DNA of 57,332 nt from Lachnospiraceae bacterium (GTDB lineage: Bacteria > Bacillota > Clostridia > Lachnospirales > Lachnospiraceae). How positions within the stretch are numbered: the stretch's first letter is position 1; each line of letters starts with the position of its first letter. Made by a program: the position numbers and the translations under genes. Positions 7,451 through 16,334 of the stretch are shown piece after piece. The DNA is taken from NCBI GenBank assembly GCA_016288005.1, contig JAEEXY010000012.1, forward strand, positions 1 through 57,332, given 5' to 3'. Below the pieces are notes generated by a model, which was given only the letters and a program-made list of their open reading frames with translations, had not been told where the DNA came from and searched no databases.

Positions 7451-9145
7451 TTACTCCACGCTGTCGATCAGCTTCTGTACCGCTGCGGACAGCTCCTTTA
7501 TGCGGCGGCCGGATTCATCCGCCGAGCCGCTTACCGTATAATAGTAGAACTTGATCTTCGGCTCGGTACCCGAAGGTCTCATCGCAAACCAGGTCTCGCC
7601 GTCGGTCATCTTGAATATGATCGCGTTCTGAGCCGGGATGTCCGACCAGCCGTTGATGAAATCCCTGATCTCGCCAACGTTGAACTCTCCGAAGCTCTTC
7701 GGCTTGCCTGCCCTGAACGCATCCATGATGCGGCCGATACGCTCCTGGCCTTCCTTGCCCTGCAGCACGATCGATACCTGAGACTCTCCAAAGAAACCGT
7801 AGCGCTTATAGAGCTCGTTCAGTACATCGGTCAGGGTCTTGCCCTGCTTACGGTAATATGCCGCCATCTCGGTTATCAGCATGCCCGCCGCGATACCGTC
7901 CTTATCCCTTACGGCCTCGCCGGGCGCGCATCCGATGCTCTCCTCGTATCCGAAGAAATAGCTGTATCCGTCTGCCTCCATCTGAGGGATCTTGCCGCAG
8001 ATATTCTTAAATCCGGTCAGGGTATCGTAAACCCTGATGCCGTAATCCTTACATATGGTCCGTCCGAAATCGCCGGTAACGATCGAAGTGATCATGGCTG
8101 CCTTTGCGGGAAGCTTGCCCGTAGCCTTAAGTCCCTCGGCCATGTACGCGATGATCAGTCCGCCGGTCTGGTTGCCGTTAAGCGGCGTGAATCCGCCCTT
8201 GCCGTCCGAGATCTCGATAGCCATACGGTCCGAGTCGGGGTCGGTCGCGATCAGAACCTCCGCTCCGCTCGCCGCGCCCAGCTTCTCCGCGATCTCGAAT
8301 GCCTGCGGGTTCTCCGGGTTCGGGAACGGAACAGACTTGAAATCGGGATCGGGATCCTTCTGCTCGGGAACTATGGTGAAATTCTTAAATCCGCGATCCG
8401 CAGCCGCCTGCATCATCGGGATGCTGCCGGCTCCGTTAAGCGGCGTATAGACAACCGAAACGCCCAGATCGAGCTCACTGTCGTCGCGGATCGCCAGACC
8501 CTTTACATAGTCCAGATAATCCCTGTCCATCTCCTCACCGAGCATAACGATCGTACCGTTCGCTACAGCGTCCTTTAACGGAACGCGCTTAAACTCATCA
8601 AACATGTCGAGTGCCTGGATCTCTGCCAGCATGCCGTCCGAAACCTTGCCCGAGATCTGCGCGCCGTCCGCCCAGTAAACCTTGTAGCCGTTGTATTCCT
8701 TGGGATTATGGCTGGCGGTCATGTTGATGCCCGCCACCGCGTTCAGTTTCCTGACCGCATATGAAAGCTCGGGTGTGGGCCGGAGCGAAGGGAAGATATA
8801 AGCCTTGATCCCGCTGCCTGCCAGAATCTCCGCCGCGAGCTCCGAGAACTCCTTCGAGAAATGTCTGCAGTCATACGCGATCGCCACGCCTCTGGAGGCG
8901 TCCTCGCCCGATTTATTGATGTAATTTGCGATACCCTGTGTCGCGCGTCCCACGGTCAGCTCGTTCATGCGGTTTGTTCCCGCGCCGCAGATGCCGCGCA
9001 GACCCGCGGTTCCGAACTCTATCTCACGGTAGAATCGCTCCGTGATCTCAGCCTCATTGTCTTTAATGGCCTCAAGCTCCTTATACAGCGGATTCGCCTT
9101 GTCCAGATTCTTCAGCCAACTCTCATATACTTCCTGTGCACCCAT
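7451..9145 (-). CDS. Phospho-sugar mutase (phosphoglucomutase/phosphomannomutase)
   Basis: A 564-residue alpha-D-phosphohexomutase interconverting hexose 1- and 6-phosphates through a phosphoserine. The four domains are in order: the active-site serine loop TASHNPKEYNGYK (about residue 142), the metal-binding loop ATDPDSDRMAIEI (about residue 300), the sugar-binding region GYEESIG, and the C-terminal phosphate-binding loop RPSGTEPKIKFYY. The length fits the Firmicute PgcA group, in which glucose 1-phosphate supply for glycogen and cell-wall sugars is the usual role. The start ATG 9145 has GGAGGTG 7-8 bases upstream. It is followed by element A2. Confidence 0.93.
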   Translation of the reverse strand: MGAQEVYESWLKNLDKANPLYKELEAIKDNEAEITERFYREIEFGTAGLRGICGAGTNRMNELTVGRATQGIANYINKSGEDASRGVAIAYDCRHFSKEFSELAAEILAGSGIKAYIFPSLRPTPELSYAVRKLNAVAGINMTASHNPKEYNGYKVYWADGAQISGKVSDGMLAEIQALDMFDEFKRVPLKDAVANGTIVMLGEEMDRDYLDYVKGLAIRDDSELDLGVSVVYTPLNGAGSIPMMQAAADRGFKNFTIVPEQKDPDPDFKSVPFPNPENPQAFEIAEKLGAASGAEVLIATDPDSDRMAIEISDGKGGFTPLNGNQTGGLIIAYMAEGLKATGKLPAKAAMITSIVTGDFGRTICKDYGIRVYDTLTGFKNICGKIPQMEADGYSYFFGYEESIGCAPGEAVRDKDGIAAGMLITEMAAYYRKQGKTLTDVLNELYKRYGFFGESQVSIVLQGKEGQERIGRIMDAFRAGKPKSFGEFNVGEIRDFINGWSDIPAQNAIIFKMTDGETWFAMRPSGTEPKIKFYYYTVSGSADESGRRIKELSAAVQKLIDSVE

Positions 9146-9229
9146 AAAAACACCTCCGTATTTTCTCTCTGCAACCGGCCGTCCCTCATATTAAAACTCC
9201 ATCGGACCCGACCAATCTGTCTGCTTCCA

Positions 9230-9238
9230 AGTATACCA
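9230..9238 (-). promoter_or_regulatory. Extended -10 promoter of the phospho-sugar mutase gene
   Basis: On the minus strand TGG-TATACT (9238-9230) forms an extended -10 element about 85 bases upstream of the start codon. No good -35 is visible at 17 bases (TATCTC). Confidence 0.4.
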
Positions 9239-9304
9239 CAACTCCCGAGCTCGAGATAGAGTGCATTGAGAGAAATTCGTTTTCCTTTTTCGTCTCACAC
9301 TGAA

Positions 9305-9478
9305 ATACAGGTGTGGGCTGCCGTTTTTTGCAATTATCAAAATACAAGGCGGTGACAGCAAAGTTTTATTCCTTGCCGAAAACAGGCGGTGGCGCGCAGA
9401 GTATTTTTTTCAAAACAATCAAACGGTTTCGTTTTGAAAAAAATGTCTCGTTGCAGCCACCGCCGTAACTTGGTCTGT
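9305..9478. repeat. Hairpin element family B, copy B1
   Basis: The 347-base gap between the phospho-sugar mutase start and the pfp stop is largely taken up by this element. Its core is GGCGGTGGC (9385-9393) paired with GCCACCGCC (9456-9464), enclosing a perfect 14-bp inner stem of ATTTTTTTCAAAAC and GTTTTGAAAAAAAT (9403-9416, 9431-9444). The right flank GTAACTTGG (9465-9473) is shared with copy B2 at 42420. A second left-arm-like stretch, GTGTGGGCTGCCG, occurs at 9312-9324. The element ends 15 bases from the pfp stop codon. Confidence 0.7.
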
Positions 9479-9492
9479 ATTTAAAGGATTTC

Positions 9493-11151
9493 TCAGCCCT
9501 TCTCCAGAGCCAGAGTCCTGGTGGTGAGGTCGCAGACCTCCGAAGGTCCGAAGTACTGGATGGCACCGGGATAGGTGAAGCAAGTCTCAACGGCCCACTG
9601 CTCTCTGTGTGCCTCGAAGTACTTGAAGGGCTTGCCGTCGAGCTCTACGAGAGCCTTGCGGATAACGGGCTTGTCCTCGCCGTTGCGTCTCTCGATGTTC
9701 ATCATCTTGGTGATGGGCATACCGCCTGCAACCCACTGCTCAGCGGGCTTCGAGATGTTGGAAACCTTCGAGAGGTATCCGGTGTAGCCGTACTGGATCA
9801 GCATGAATGCGTTGTAACCGAGCGAGTAGCAGTAGTCTGCGTCGAAGTTCGAAGGGAATGCGCATCTGCCTTCGTATCCGAAGAAATGATGCTGTGTTCC
9901 GAACTTGCCCTTGAAGGTGCCGGCTGCCTTTCTCTTCTCGAGCTCAGTGCCTACCATCTCGGCAAAAAGCTTCTCAGACTCGATGAGGGAAACCTGTACG
10001 TTGCCGTGAGGATCTCTCTCGAGGAAGAGCTGCTGCTGGATGCCCTGGGGAAGGATATCAAATACAGCCATAGCGTCTGCGCTGAGGCCCTTCTTGATGA
10101 ACGCGTACTTCTCGTCCCATGAAGGAAGAGCGTTGAACTCCTCGGTCTTCTTGCCCGCAAGGAGCTCGTTGATCTCAGCGATAAGAGCCGAGAACTCGGG
10201 AACGAACTCTACGATACCCTCGGGAATGATGGCTACGCCGAAATGATCGCCGTTAGCCGCTCTCTTCTCAACGGAATCAGCAATGTAATTTGTGATCTGA
10301 GCAAGAGACATCTTCTTGGCCGCAACTTCCTCGCCGATAAGGCAGATGTTGGGCTGGGTCTCAAGAGCGCACTCAAGCGCAACGTGAGAAGCCGAACGGC
10401 CCATAACCTTGATGAAGTGCCAGTACTTCTTTGCGGAATTTGCGTCTCTCTCGATATTTCCGATCAGTCCGCTGTAGGTCTTGGTAGCGGTATCGAAACC
10501 GAACGAAGCCTCGATATCCTCGTTCTTTAAGTCGCCGTCGATGGTCTTGGGGCATCCGATAACCTGTACGCCGGTGTTGTGCGCAGCCATGTACTCGGCA
10601 AGAACAGCGGCATTGGTGTTCGAATCGTCACCGCCGATGATAACGATGGCGGTCAGACCGTGCTTCTTCGCAACCTCGGTAACGATCTTGAACTGCTCCT
10701 CGGTCTCGAGCTTTGTTCTGCCAGAACCGATGATATCGAAACCGCCGGTATTTCTGTATTCATTGATGAATGAGTCGGTAAACTCGATGTAATCGTCGTC
10801 GATAAGTCCGCTGGGGCCGCCCTTGAATCCGAGAAGGACATTGCTCTTATCGGTAGCCTTTAACGCATCGTAGAGACCCGAGATAACGTTGTGTCCTCCG
10901 GGTGCCTGTCCGCCGGAAAGGATAACTCCGACAACCTGCTTCTTTGCAGCGGAAGTGTTGGTTCCCTTTGCAAAGGTGATCTCTTTTTTGCCGTAGGTGT
11001 TGGGGAAAAGTGCTTTGATCTTGTCCTGATCGGCAACGCTCTGTGTTGCTTCGCCTTCGCTTACGCAGATATCTGCGATTCCGTTTCTGAGCATTCCGGG
11101 AAGCTTCGGATTATACTCATATCTTGCTTTCTGAAGCGGTGAAACATCCAT
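9493..11151 (-). CDS. pfp: PPi-dependent 6-phosphofructokinase (diphosphate--fructose-6-phosphate 1-phosphotransferase)
   Basis: A 552-residue enzyme of the long PPi-PFK group, catalysing the reversible phosphorylation of fructose 6-phosphate with pyrophosphate. Motifs: [13 protein letters not shown] near residue 82; [17 protein letters not shown], where GGDD replaces the GGDGS of ATP-dependent enzymes and marks PPi use; the catalytic loop KTIDGDLKN; and [14 protein letters not shown]. Start ATG 11151 ([19 protein letters not shown]) was chosen because GGAG lies 9 bases upstream; a start 7 codons earlier would place that site within the gene. It has its own promoter at 11228-11256. Confidence 0.93.
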   Translation of the reverse strand: MDVSPLQKARYEYNPKLPGMLRNGIADICVSEGEATQSVADQDKIKALFPNTYGKKEITFAKGTNTSAAKKQVVGVILSGGQAPGGHNVISGLYDALKATDKSNVLLGFKGGPSGLIDDDYIEFTDSFINEYRNTGGFDIIGSGRTKLETEEQFKIVTEVAKKHGLTAIVIIGGDDSNTNAAVLAEYMAAHNTGVQVIGCPKTIDGDLKNEDIEASFGFDTATKTYSGLIGNIERDANSAKKYWHFIKVMGRSASHVALECALETQPNICLIGEEVAAKKMSLAQITNYIADSVEKRAANGDHFGVAIIPEGIVEFVPEFSALIAEINELLAGKKTEEFNALPSWDEKYAFIKKGLSADAMAVFDILPQGIQQQLFLERDPHGNVQVSLIESEKLFAEMVGTELEKRKAAGTFKGKFGTQHHFFGYEGRCAFPSNFDADYCYSLGYNAFMLIQYGYTGYLSKVSNISKPAEQWVAGGMPITKMMNIERRNGEDKPVIRKALVELDGKPFKYFEAHREQWAVETCFTYPGAIQYFGPSEVCDLTTRTLALEKG

Positions 11152-11227
11152 TTTGGTACTCTCCTTTTTCATTGCTTATTTCATATGCCCGCCCCTGCCA
11201 CTCGGGATCAGGCCCACTCAGTCGCGT

Positions 11228-11256
11228 ATTCTAGCATAAAAAGACGCGCAAGTAAA
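11228..11256 (-). promoter_or_regulatory. Sigma-A promoter of pfp with extended -10
   Basis: The minus strand reads TTTACT (11256-11251), 17 bases, TAGAAT (11233-11228), with TGC directly before the -10 (extended -10). The -35 overlaps the 3' arm of the terminator hairpin of the upstream operon, and the T-tract of that terminator forms part of the spacer. Confidence 0.65.
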
Positions 11257-11272
11257 GAGCAAATCTTGCGCG
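11236..11272 (-). terminator. Intrinsic terminator of the aromatic/uppP operon
   Basis: On the minus strand CGCGCAAG, a 12-base loop, CTTGCGCG (8-bp stem, 11272-11245), followed by TCTTTTT. It is about 34 bases after the stop of the small FakA-like gene, the last gene of the operon. Confidence 0.7.
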
Positions 11273-11305
11273 CCGATGATCTGAGCATGTGTTATTTTGA
11301 CTTTT

Positions 11306-11596
11306 TCAGCCGTGAAGACCGTTTGACTGTCTGATCATATCCTCTACGACAATGTCATAGATCTCGCCGACTTTACTGCAGTACTCGAGGAGCTTCCAGG
11401 GCTCGTTCGTATGGAAATGGATCTTTACCATATCCTCGTCGCCGGCCGCGATAAGGCTGTTCCCCTCGAAATTCTCCGTGATGTAATCCGCGATCTCGTC
11501 CTCGTCGAGATCTTTGTCCCTTCTGTCGATCAGAAGCTGTGTGTCGTAGCGGTACGCGAACTGATCGTCTTCCGCATCGATGCTGTTAACTGCCAT
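11306..11596 (-). CDS. Small protein resembling an isolated FakA/YloV middle domain
   Basis: A 96-residue soluble protein. From YRYDTQLLIDRR to the end it resembles the central part of FakA/YloV (fatty acid kinase A) proteins: the GNSLIAAGDEDMVKIHFHTN segment, then EPWKLLEYCSKVGEIYDIVVEDM. In full-length proteins this region follows the DhaL-type kinase domain and carries the HxHTN motif. Here the kinase domain and the C-terminal domain are both missing, and the usual YCTE start of the region reads YDTQ, so a metal-ligand cysteine seems lost. It is 26 bases after uppP and is the last gene of the operon. Function unknown. Confidence 0.65.
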   Translation of the reverse strand: MAVNSIDAEDDQFAYRYDTQLLIDRRDKDLDEDEIADYITENFEGNSLIAAGDEDMVKIHFHTNEPWKLLEYCSKVGEIYDIVVEDMIRQSNGLHG

Positions 11597-11622
11597 TTCT
11601 TTCCCTCCTGTACATTATTTTA

Positions 11623-12483
11623 TCAGGCCGCAAAAAGCCCGTAAGCAAGCACTGCCGCGCCGAGCACGATCCTGTACCAGCCGAACGGCTTGAAATCGTG
11701 CTTTCTGATATATCCGAGCAGAAGCCTGATCACGATCATCGATACGATGAACGCCACGATCATGCCTACCGCCAGGATAACTGCCTCCGCAGAGGTAAAA
11801 TGAAGACCGAACTTAACGAGCTTGAGCAAGCTCGCGCCCAGCATAACGGGCACCGCGAGGAAAAATGTGTATTCCGCCGCAACCGTCCTCGAAACGCCGA
11901 TCAGCAGCGCGCCGACGATAGTCGCTCCCGAACGGGAGGTGCCGGGGAATACTGCCGCGATGACCTGGAAAATACCGATCAGCAGCGCCGTGGTGTAAGT
12001 GATGTCCGCCACCGCGTCGATCCTAGGTGTCCTGTTCGCGTTGAGATTCTCGATAACGATAAATGCCACGCCGAACACGATCAGCATGATAGCAACGGTC
12101 GTATAATTATAAAACAGCTCTTCGAACAGGTCGTCGAACAGTATGCCTATTATCGCCGCGGGAACGCACGAAACCAGAATGTGGAACCACATCACAAAGA
12201 TGTCGGTCTTGATATAGCTGCCGATGCCTTTTTCGGAAAGCGGTTTTGCGTTGTCCTTTTTCCCGAAGGGCCAGAGCCGCTTCCAGAAAAGCACAACGAC
12301 CGCCATGATCGCGCCGAGCTGGATCACCACCTCGAACATGCTGTAAAAATCATCGGAAACCTTGAGCTTAACAAACTCGTTTAAGAGGATCATGTGCCCG
12401 GTGCTGCTGATCGGCAGCCACTCGGTCACGCCCTCTACGATACCGAACAGTATCGCTTTTAAGATCTCTATAAAATCTGCCAT
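11623..12483 (-). CDS. uppP: Undecaprenyl-diphosphatase UppP
   Basis: A 286-residue integral membrane enzyme that dephosphorylates undecaprenyl pyrophosphate, recycling the lipid carrier for peptidoglycan. Its overproduction gives bacitracin resistance. Both catalytic motifs are intact: EGVTEWLPISSTGH (residues 17-30) and PGTSRSGATIVGALLIGVSR. About eight membrane segments are visible. It starts 20 bases after the aroF stop codon with GGGGGAC in front of the ATG, so it is cotranscribed with the aromatic operon. That linkage is unusual functionally, since the shared substrate pools are unrelated. Confidence 0.95.
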   Translation of the reverse strand: MADFIEILKAILFGIVEGVTEWLPISSTGHMILLNEFVKLKVSDDFYSMFEVVIQLGAIMAVVVLFWKRLWPFGKKDNAKPLSEKGIGSYIKTDIFVMWFHILVSCVPAAIIGILFDDLFEELFYNYTTVAIMLIVFGVAFIVIENLNANRTPRIDAVADITYTTALLIGIFQVIAAVFPGTSRSGATIVGALLIGVSRTVAAEYTFFLAVPVMLGASLLKLVKFGLHFTSAEAVILAVGMIVAFIVSMIVIRLLLGYIRKHDFKPFGWYRIVLGAAVLAYGLFAA

Positions 12484-12503
12484 TATTGTCCCCCATCAAA
12501 GCC

Positions 12504-13532
12504 TTACAGTACCGACATTATATTGTCGATAAGCCGCTTTGTCTTGTCCCATCCGAGGCAGGCATCGGTGATGGATTTGCCGTATACGCCGCCGTCCACG
12601 CTCTGATTGCCGTCCTCGATATAGCTCTCGACCATGAAGCCCTTCATGATCTTTTTGACTCTCTCGTCATGCTTTGCCGAATTGAGCACCTCGTTGATGA
12701 TCCTGGGCTGCTCGAAAGGATTCTTGCCCGAATTCGAATGGTTCGTGTCGACGATGACCGCGGGATTCTTAAGATTTCTCTCATCAAACGCATTGCAGAG
12801 TCTGATCAGGTCCTCATAATGATAGTTGGGCTGAGGCTCGCCGTGCTTGTTCGTATATCCGCGAAGGATCGCATGGGCGTAAGGATTGCCGTCGGAGCGT
12901 ACCTCCCAGCCTCTGTAGATAAATGTGTGCGGATGCTGCGCCGCCATGATGCCGTTCAGCATAACGCTGTAGTCACCGCTGGTAGGGTTCTTCATGCCTA
13001 CCGGTGTATCTATGCCGCTGGCCGTGAGCCTGTGCTGCTGGTCCTCGACCGAACGCGCGCCGACCGCGACATACGCGAGCAGATCGTCAAGATACTGATA
13101 ATTCTCGGGGTAGAGCATCTCGTCCGCGCATGCGAAGCCCGTGTCGCTGATCGCTCTCATGTGCAGATGCCTGGTCGCGATCAGACCCTTGAACAGGTCG
13201 GTCTTTTCGTGCGGGTTCGGCTGATGGAGCATGCCCTTGTAGCCCTCGCCGGTGGTCCTTGGCTTATTCGTGTAGATCCTCGGTATAATGAGAAGTTTGT
13301 CCTTAACTTCCTCCTGGATCGGAGTGAGGCGGGAAATATAGTCGATAACGCTCTCCTCATTGTCCGCCGAGCAGGGTCCGATGATCAGGATCAGCTTGTC
13401 GCTCCTGCCTGAGAAAACCGCTTCGAGCTGCGCTCTCTTTGTCGCAACGATCTCCGCCATCTTGCCGGTCAGGGGGTACATTTCCTTGATCTCTGCCGGG
13501 ATGGCCAGCTGCTTTATGAATTCAACTTTCAT
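12504..13532 (-). CDS. aroF: 3-deoxy-7-phosphoheptulonate synthase (DAHP synthase, class I AroF/AroG type)
   Basis: A 342-residue enzyme condensing phosphoenolpyruvate and erythrose 4-phosphate, the first step of the shikimate pathway. Recognised by LILIIGPCSADNEESV, IPRIYTNKPRTTGEGYKG, GARSVEDQQHR (catalytic region) and VIVDTNHSNSGKNPFEQ. This is the E. coli-like class I alpha type, normally feedback-inhibited by an aromatic amino acid. It is placed near the end of the operon, 55 bases after tyrA. The start ATG 13532 (MKVEFIKQL) has only a weak upstream site (GAGGAAA). Confidence 0.95.
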   Translation of the reverse strand: MKVEFIKQLAIPAEIKEMYPLTGKMAEIVATKRAQLEAVFSGRSDKLILIIGPCSADNEESVIDYISRLTPIQEEVKDKLLIIPRIYTNKPRTTGEGYKGMLHQPNPHEKTDLFKGLIATRHLHMRAISDTGFACADEMLYPENYQYLDDLLAYVAVGARSVEDQQHRLTASGIDTPVGMKNPTSGDYSVMLNGIMAAQHPHTFIYRGWEVRSDGNPYAHAILRGYTNKHGEPQPNYHYEDLIRLCNAFDERNLKNPAVIVDTNHSNSGKNPFEQPRIINEVLNSAKHDERVKKIMKGFMVESYIEDGNQSVDGGVYGKSITDACLGWDKTKRLIDNIMSVL

Positions 13533-13587
13533 GTATTTTTCCTCGATTCTTTATCAGAATATCACAGATGCCGCAATAATGCACAGC

Positions 13588-14445
13588 TTATTTTCTGTCA
13601 AATCTCTCGCGCCGTTTGGTGGAAAGCTTCATTTTTTCCTTGAGTCCCTCGGCGTCATCGTTCTCGATCAGCGTCCTGATCTGTGTCAGCTCATCGATAA
13701 AACGGTTCATCTCGCGCAGCAGAGGCTCCTTGTTCATAAAGAACAGCTCGCTCCACATTTTCTCGTTGATATGCGCGATCCTGGTAAGGTCGCGGAACGA
13801 GTCGCCCGTATACTCGCTCAGATGCTCGTTGTCATTGCAGGTCATGAGCGCCACGGCTATGCAGTGCGTCAGCTGCGAAACGAACGCGATCATCTCGTCG
13901 TGCTCCTCGGGGCTTAAGACCGCCACACGGTTAAACCCGAGTATCCTGCCCAGATTCTCGCACCACTCGATGCTGCCGGGCGTATTCTTATCGGTCGGAA
14001 CAACGATAAAGTTCGCGTCGCGGAATATTCTGTCGTCACTGTATGCCACGCCCGAGAGCTCGCGTCCCGCCATCGGATGCGCCGCGATAAACTCGGCGTC
14101 GGGTCTTAAGATCGCCTGGATATCGTAGACCACGGCACTCTTGATGCCGGTAACGTCGGTGATCCTGATCCCGCTCTTAAAATACTTCTGGTTGTCACGG
14201 ATCCAGTCGGTGATTATCCTCGGGTACAGCGCCATGATGATGCAGTCCGCCTCACCGATGAGCTTCGGGTCCGCGTCCGTCGCGCCCTCGTCGATAATTC
14301 CGTTTTCCTTCGCAAAACGGATCGCCTCCGCGTCGGTGTCGATCGCGAGCACCGTGTATCCGAATCGGGTCAGAGCCTTCGCATAGCTGCCTCCGATCAG
14401 TCCGAGTCCGACGATCAGTATCTTTTTCTTAATTATCCATTCCAT
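13588..14445 (-). CDS. tyrA: Prephenate dehydrogenase
   Basis: A 285-residue NAD(P)-dependent enzyme that oxidises prephenate to 4-hydroxyphenylpyruvate for tyrosine. The N-terminal Rossmann motif is ILIVGLGLIGGSYAKAL. The catalytic region has DVTGIKSAVV, then FIAAHPMAGRELSGV with the conserved His. The helical C-terminal domain contains SQLTHCIAVAL. There is no fused chorismate mutase and no ACT domain, so allosteric control through an ACT domain is not expected. It lies between aroA and aroF in the operon. Confidence 0.93.
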   Translation of the reverse strand: MEWIIKKKILIVGLGLIGGSYAKALTRFGYTVLAIDTDAEAIRFAKENGIIDEGATDADPKLIGEADCIIMALYPRIITDWIRDNQKYFKSGIRITDVTGIKSAVVYDIQAILRPDAEFIAAHPMAGRELSGVAYSDDRIFRDANFIVVPTDKNTPGSIEWCENLGRILGFNRVAVLSPEEHDEMIAFVSQLTHCIAVALMTCNDNEHLSEYTGDSFRDLTRIAHINEKMWSELFFMNKEPLLREMNRFIDELTQIRTLIENDDAEGLKEKMKLSTKRRERFDRK

Positions 14446-14488
14446 TGTTCCGTCTCCCGTTAAGGATCATTTTTTACATTCTCACCTG

Positions 14489-15751
14489 TCAGCGCCGGGC
14501 AATATCGATCCCGAGCGACGCGATATCCTCAAAAAATCCCGGATAGCTTTTCGAAACGGCCTCAGCACCATCCAGCTCTCCGCCTGTAAGGCTCAGGAGC
14601 AGTGCCGCCGACATGACTATCCTGTGATCGTTGTGCCCGAAAACAGCCGTATCCGGCTTTTTAAGCCCGCCGTCCTTTATGACGATCCGGTCCTCGCCCT
14701 GTTCGGTCTCAATGCCGAACTTTGCCAGCTCCTCGCACATCACGCGTCCGCGGTCGCTCTCCTTTATCTTAAGCCGCCTTGTGCCCGTAAATGTGCCTCC
14801 CCTGTTCGCAGCCGCAACCGCAAACAGCACCGGCCCGAGATCGGGGCAGTCCGAGATATCCGCTGCTGCCGCTCCGTCTTTGAGCGCCTCGAAATACTCT
14901 CTGTACACGCGGTCTCCCTGCAGGGAATCGCAGTCGAGCCCTTCGACTCTCACATCACCGCCGATATAATTGAACGCATCGAGAAATGCCGCGTTCGAAT
15001 AGTCTCCTTCAACGGCTATGTCGACGGGTCTGTATTTCTGCCCGCCGGGGATCAGGTACTCGGTCTCACTCTTTTCGATCACTTTTACTCCCGCCTTTGC
15101 GAGTGCGCTGATCGTGAGCAATATGTAGGACCTGCTCTCAACCGGAGGAATGAGCTTTATCGTGCTGTCTCCATCCAGCAGCGGCAGCGCGAACATGAGT
15201 CCCGTCACGAACTGGCTGCTGACATTGCCGGGCATCTCATATGTCTGCGGCTTCAGCCTGCCTTCGACAAATATATGGTCCGCCGCCTTATTAAACTCTA
15301 TGCCGCACTGTGCGCAGATGTCCTCATATATCCCGAAGGGCCGCGAGCGCAGCGTCTCACTGCCGAAAAACCTCGAAGGCCTGCCCGTGAGCATCGCGAG
15401 CGCCATGAAAAAACGCATCGTGCTCCCGCTCTCTCGGCACGGAAAATCGACACAGGAGCCCGTTCCGGCGTTCTTACCGGTCACATCCGGGTCATCGCAG
15501 CCTGCCTGCCCGCAGGCAGAGATATCGCCTGCTCCCACGATCTCAACCTCATCGCCGCGGACCTCTGCCTTCGCGCCGAGTGCCCTGATGCAGTCGAGAG
15601 TTGCCGCGATATCCTGTGACAGGTCTACGTTGCGGATCGTGCTCTTTCCTTCTGCCAGTGCCGCGCAGATGATATGTCTGTGCGCCATGCTCTTCGACGG
15701 CGGCGCGGTAACCGTTCCGCGTGCCGTTGATCTGCCGATGTATAAATTCAT
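14489..15751 (-). CDS. aroA: 3-phosphoshikimate 1-carboxyvinyltransferase (EPSP synthase)
   Basis: A 420-residue enzyme transferring the enolpyruvyl group of PEP to shikimate 3-phosphate. Key motifs: APPSKSMAHRHIICAALAEG (PEP/S3P binding Lys and Ser), CRESGSTMRFFMALA, EGDYSNAAFLDAF, KESDRGRVMCEEL and HNDHRIVMSAALL. Compared with typical sequences there is a short extra loop between residues about 75 and 102 (around CGQAGCDDPDVTGKNAG) before the GSTMRF motif. The start at 15751 is preceded by GGAGATAAG. It is 68 bases after aroQ. Confidence 0.95.
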   Translation of the reverse strand: MNLYIGRSTARGTVTAPPSKSMAHRHIICAALAEGKSTIRNVDLSQDIAATLDCIRALGAKAEVRGDEVEIVGAGDISACGQAGCDDPDVTGKNAGTGSCVDFPCRESGSTMRFFMALAMLTGRPSRFFGSETLRSRPFGIYEDICAQCGIEFNKAADHIFVEGRLKPQTYEMPGNVSSQFVTGLMFALPLLDGDSTIKLIPPVESRSYILLTISALAKAGVKVIEKSETEYLIPGGQKYRPVDIAVEGDYSNAAFLDAFNYIGGDVRVEGLDCDSLQGDRVYREYFEALKDGAAAADISDCPDLGPVLFAVAAANRGGTFTGTRRLKIKESDRGRVMCEELAKFGIETEQGEDRIVIKDGGLKKPDTAVFGHNDHRIVMSAALLLSLTGGELDGAEAVSKSYPGFFEDIASLGIDIARR

Positions 15752-15819
15752 CTTATCTCCACTATCAATAAATCTTATGTATCATTTTCCGGATCATTTT
15801 CTCTCAAACCCGGCAGGTA

Positions 15820-16254
15820 TTATTTCCCATATTTCTCAAACAGAAAGTCGATCGCCTCGATATAGCCCTGCAGGCCGTGACCGGTGATCGTTTTCTCACA
15901 GGCCGCGCGAATATAGCTGACCTGACGGAAATCCTCGCGGCTCGCCACATCCGAGATATGTACCTCTATCATCGGGATGCCGACCGCCTTGGCCGCGTCG
16001 AGTATCGCGATGCTCGTGTGCGTATATGCTCCGGGGTTGATCACTATGCCGTCGATGCAGCCGTAAGACTGCTGTATATAATCCACGAGATCGCCCTCAT
16101 GGTTGCTCTGCTGCAGCTCGACCTCTATACCGAGCTTTTCGCAGTGCTCGTTTATCATCGCGCACAGAGCGCCGTAGCTCTCGCTCCCGTATATCCCGGG
16201 CTCCCTGATGCCGAGCATGTTAAGGTTCGGCCCGTTGATAACCTTTATTTTCAT
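15820..16254 (-). CDS. aroQ: 3-dehydroquinate dehydratase, type II
   Basis: A 144-residue dodecameric-type dehydroquinase converting 3-dehydroquinate to 3-dehydroshikimate. The signature INGPNLNMLGIREPGIYG includes the catalytic Tyr. Further motifs: QSNHEGDLVDYIQ, GIVINPGAYTHTSIAI and MIEVHISD. The start at ATG 16254 has CGGAGGAG directly upstream; the frame is open to 16338 but the upstream part (rich in Arg/Asp) does not belong to the family. It is 80 bases after aroE. Confidence 0.95.
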   Translation of the reverse strand: MKIKVINGPNLNMLGIREPGIYGSESYGALCAMINEHCEKLGIEVELQQSNHEGDLVDYIQQSYGCIDGIVINPGAYTHTSIAILDAAKAVGIPMIEVHISDVASREDFRQVSYIRAACEKTITGHGLQGYIEAIDFLFEKYGK

Positions 16255-16334
16255 AGCTCCTCCGTTCCGCATTCTGTCTTCCGCATAAACTCTGTCCTGT
16301 CGGTCCGATGCCGCTTTGCCGGACCTTGGCAGGA

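Noticed and set aside
7304-8578. Long open frame on the plus strand (424 codons) over the phospho-sugar mutase gene
   Set aside because: It lies wholly opposite a clear gene, starts within element A2 and the gpx promoter, and the translation has no recognisable domain. It is a by-product of the GC-rich codon pattern.
11698-12384. Plus-strand open frame opposite uppP (228 codons), rich in Arg, Asp and His
   Set aside because: Composition typical of the reverse strand of a membrane protein; no ribosome-binding site and no family features.
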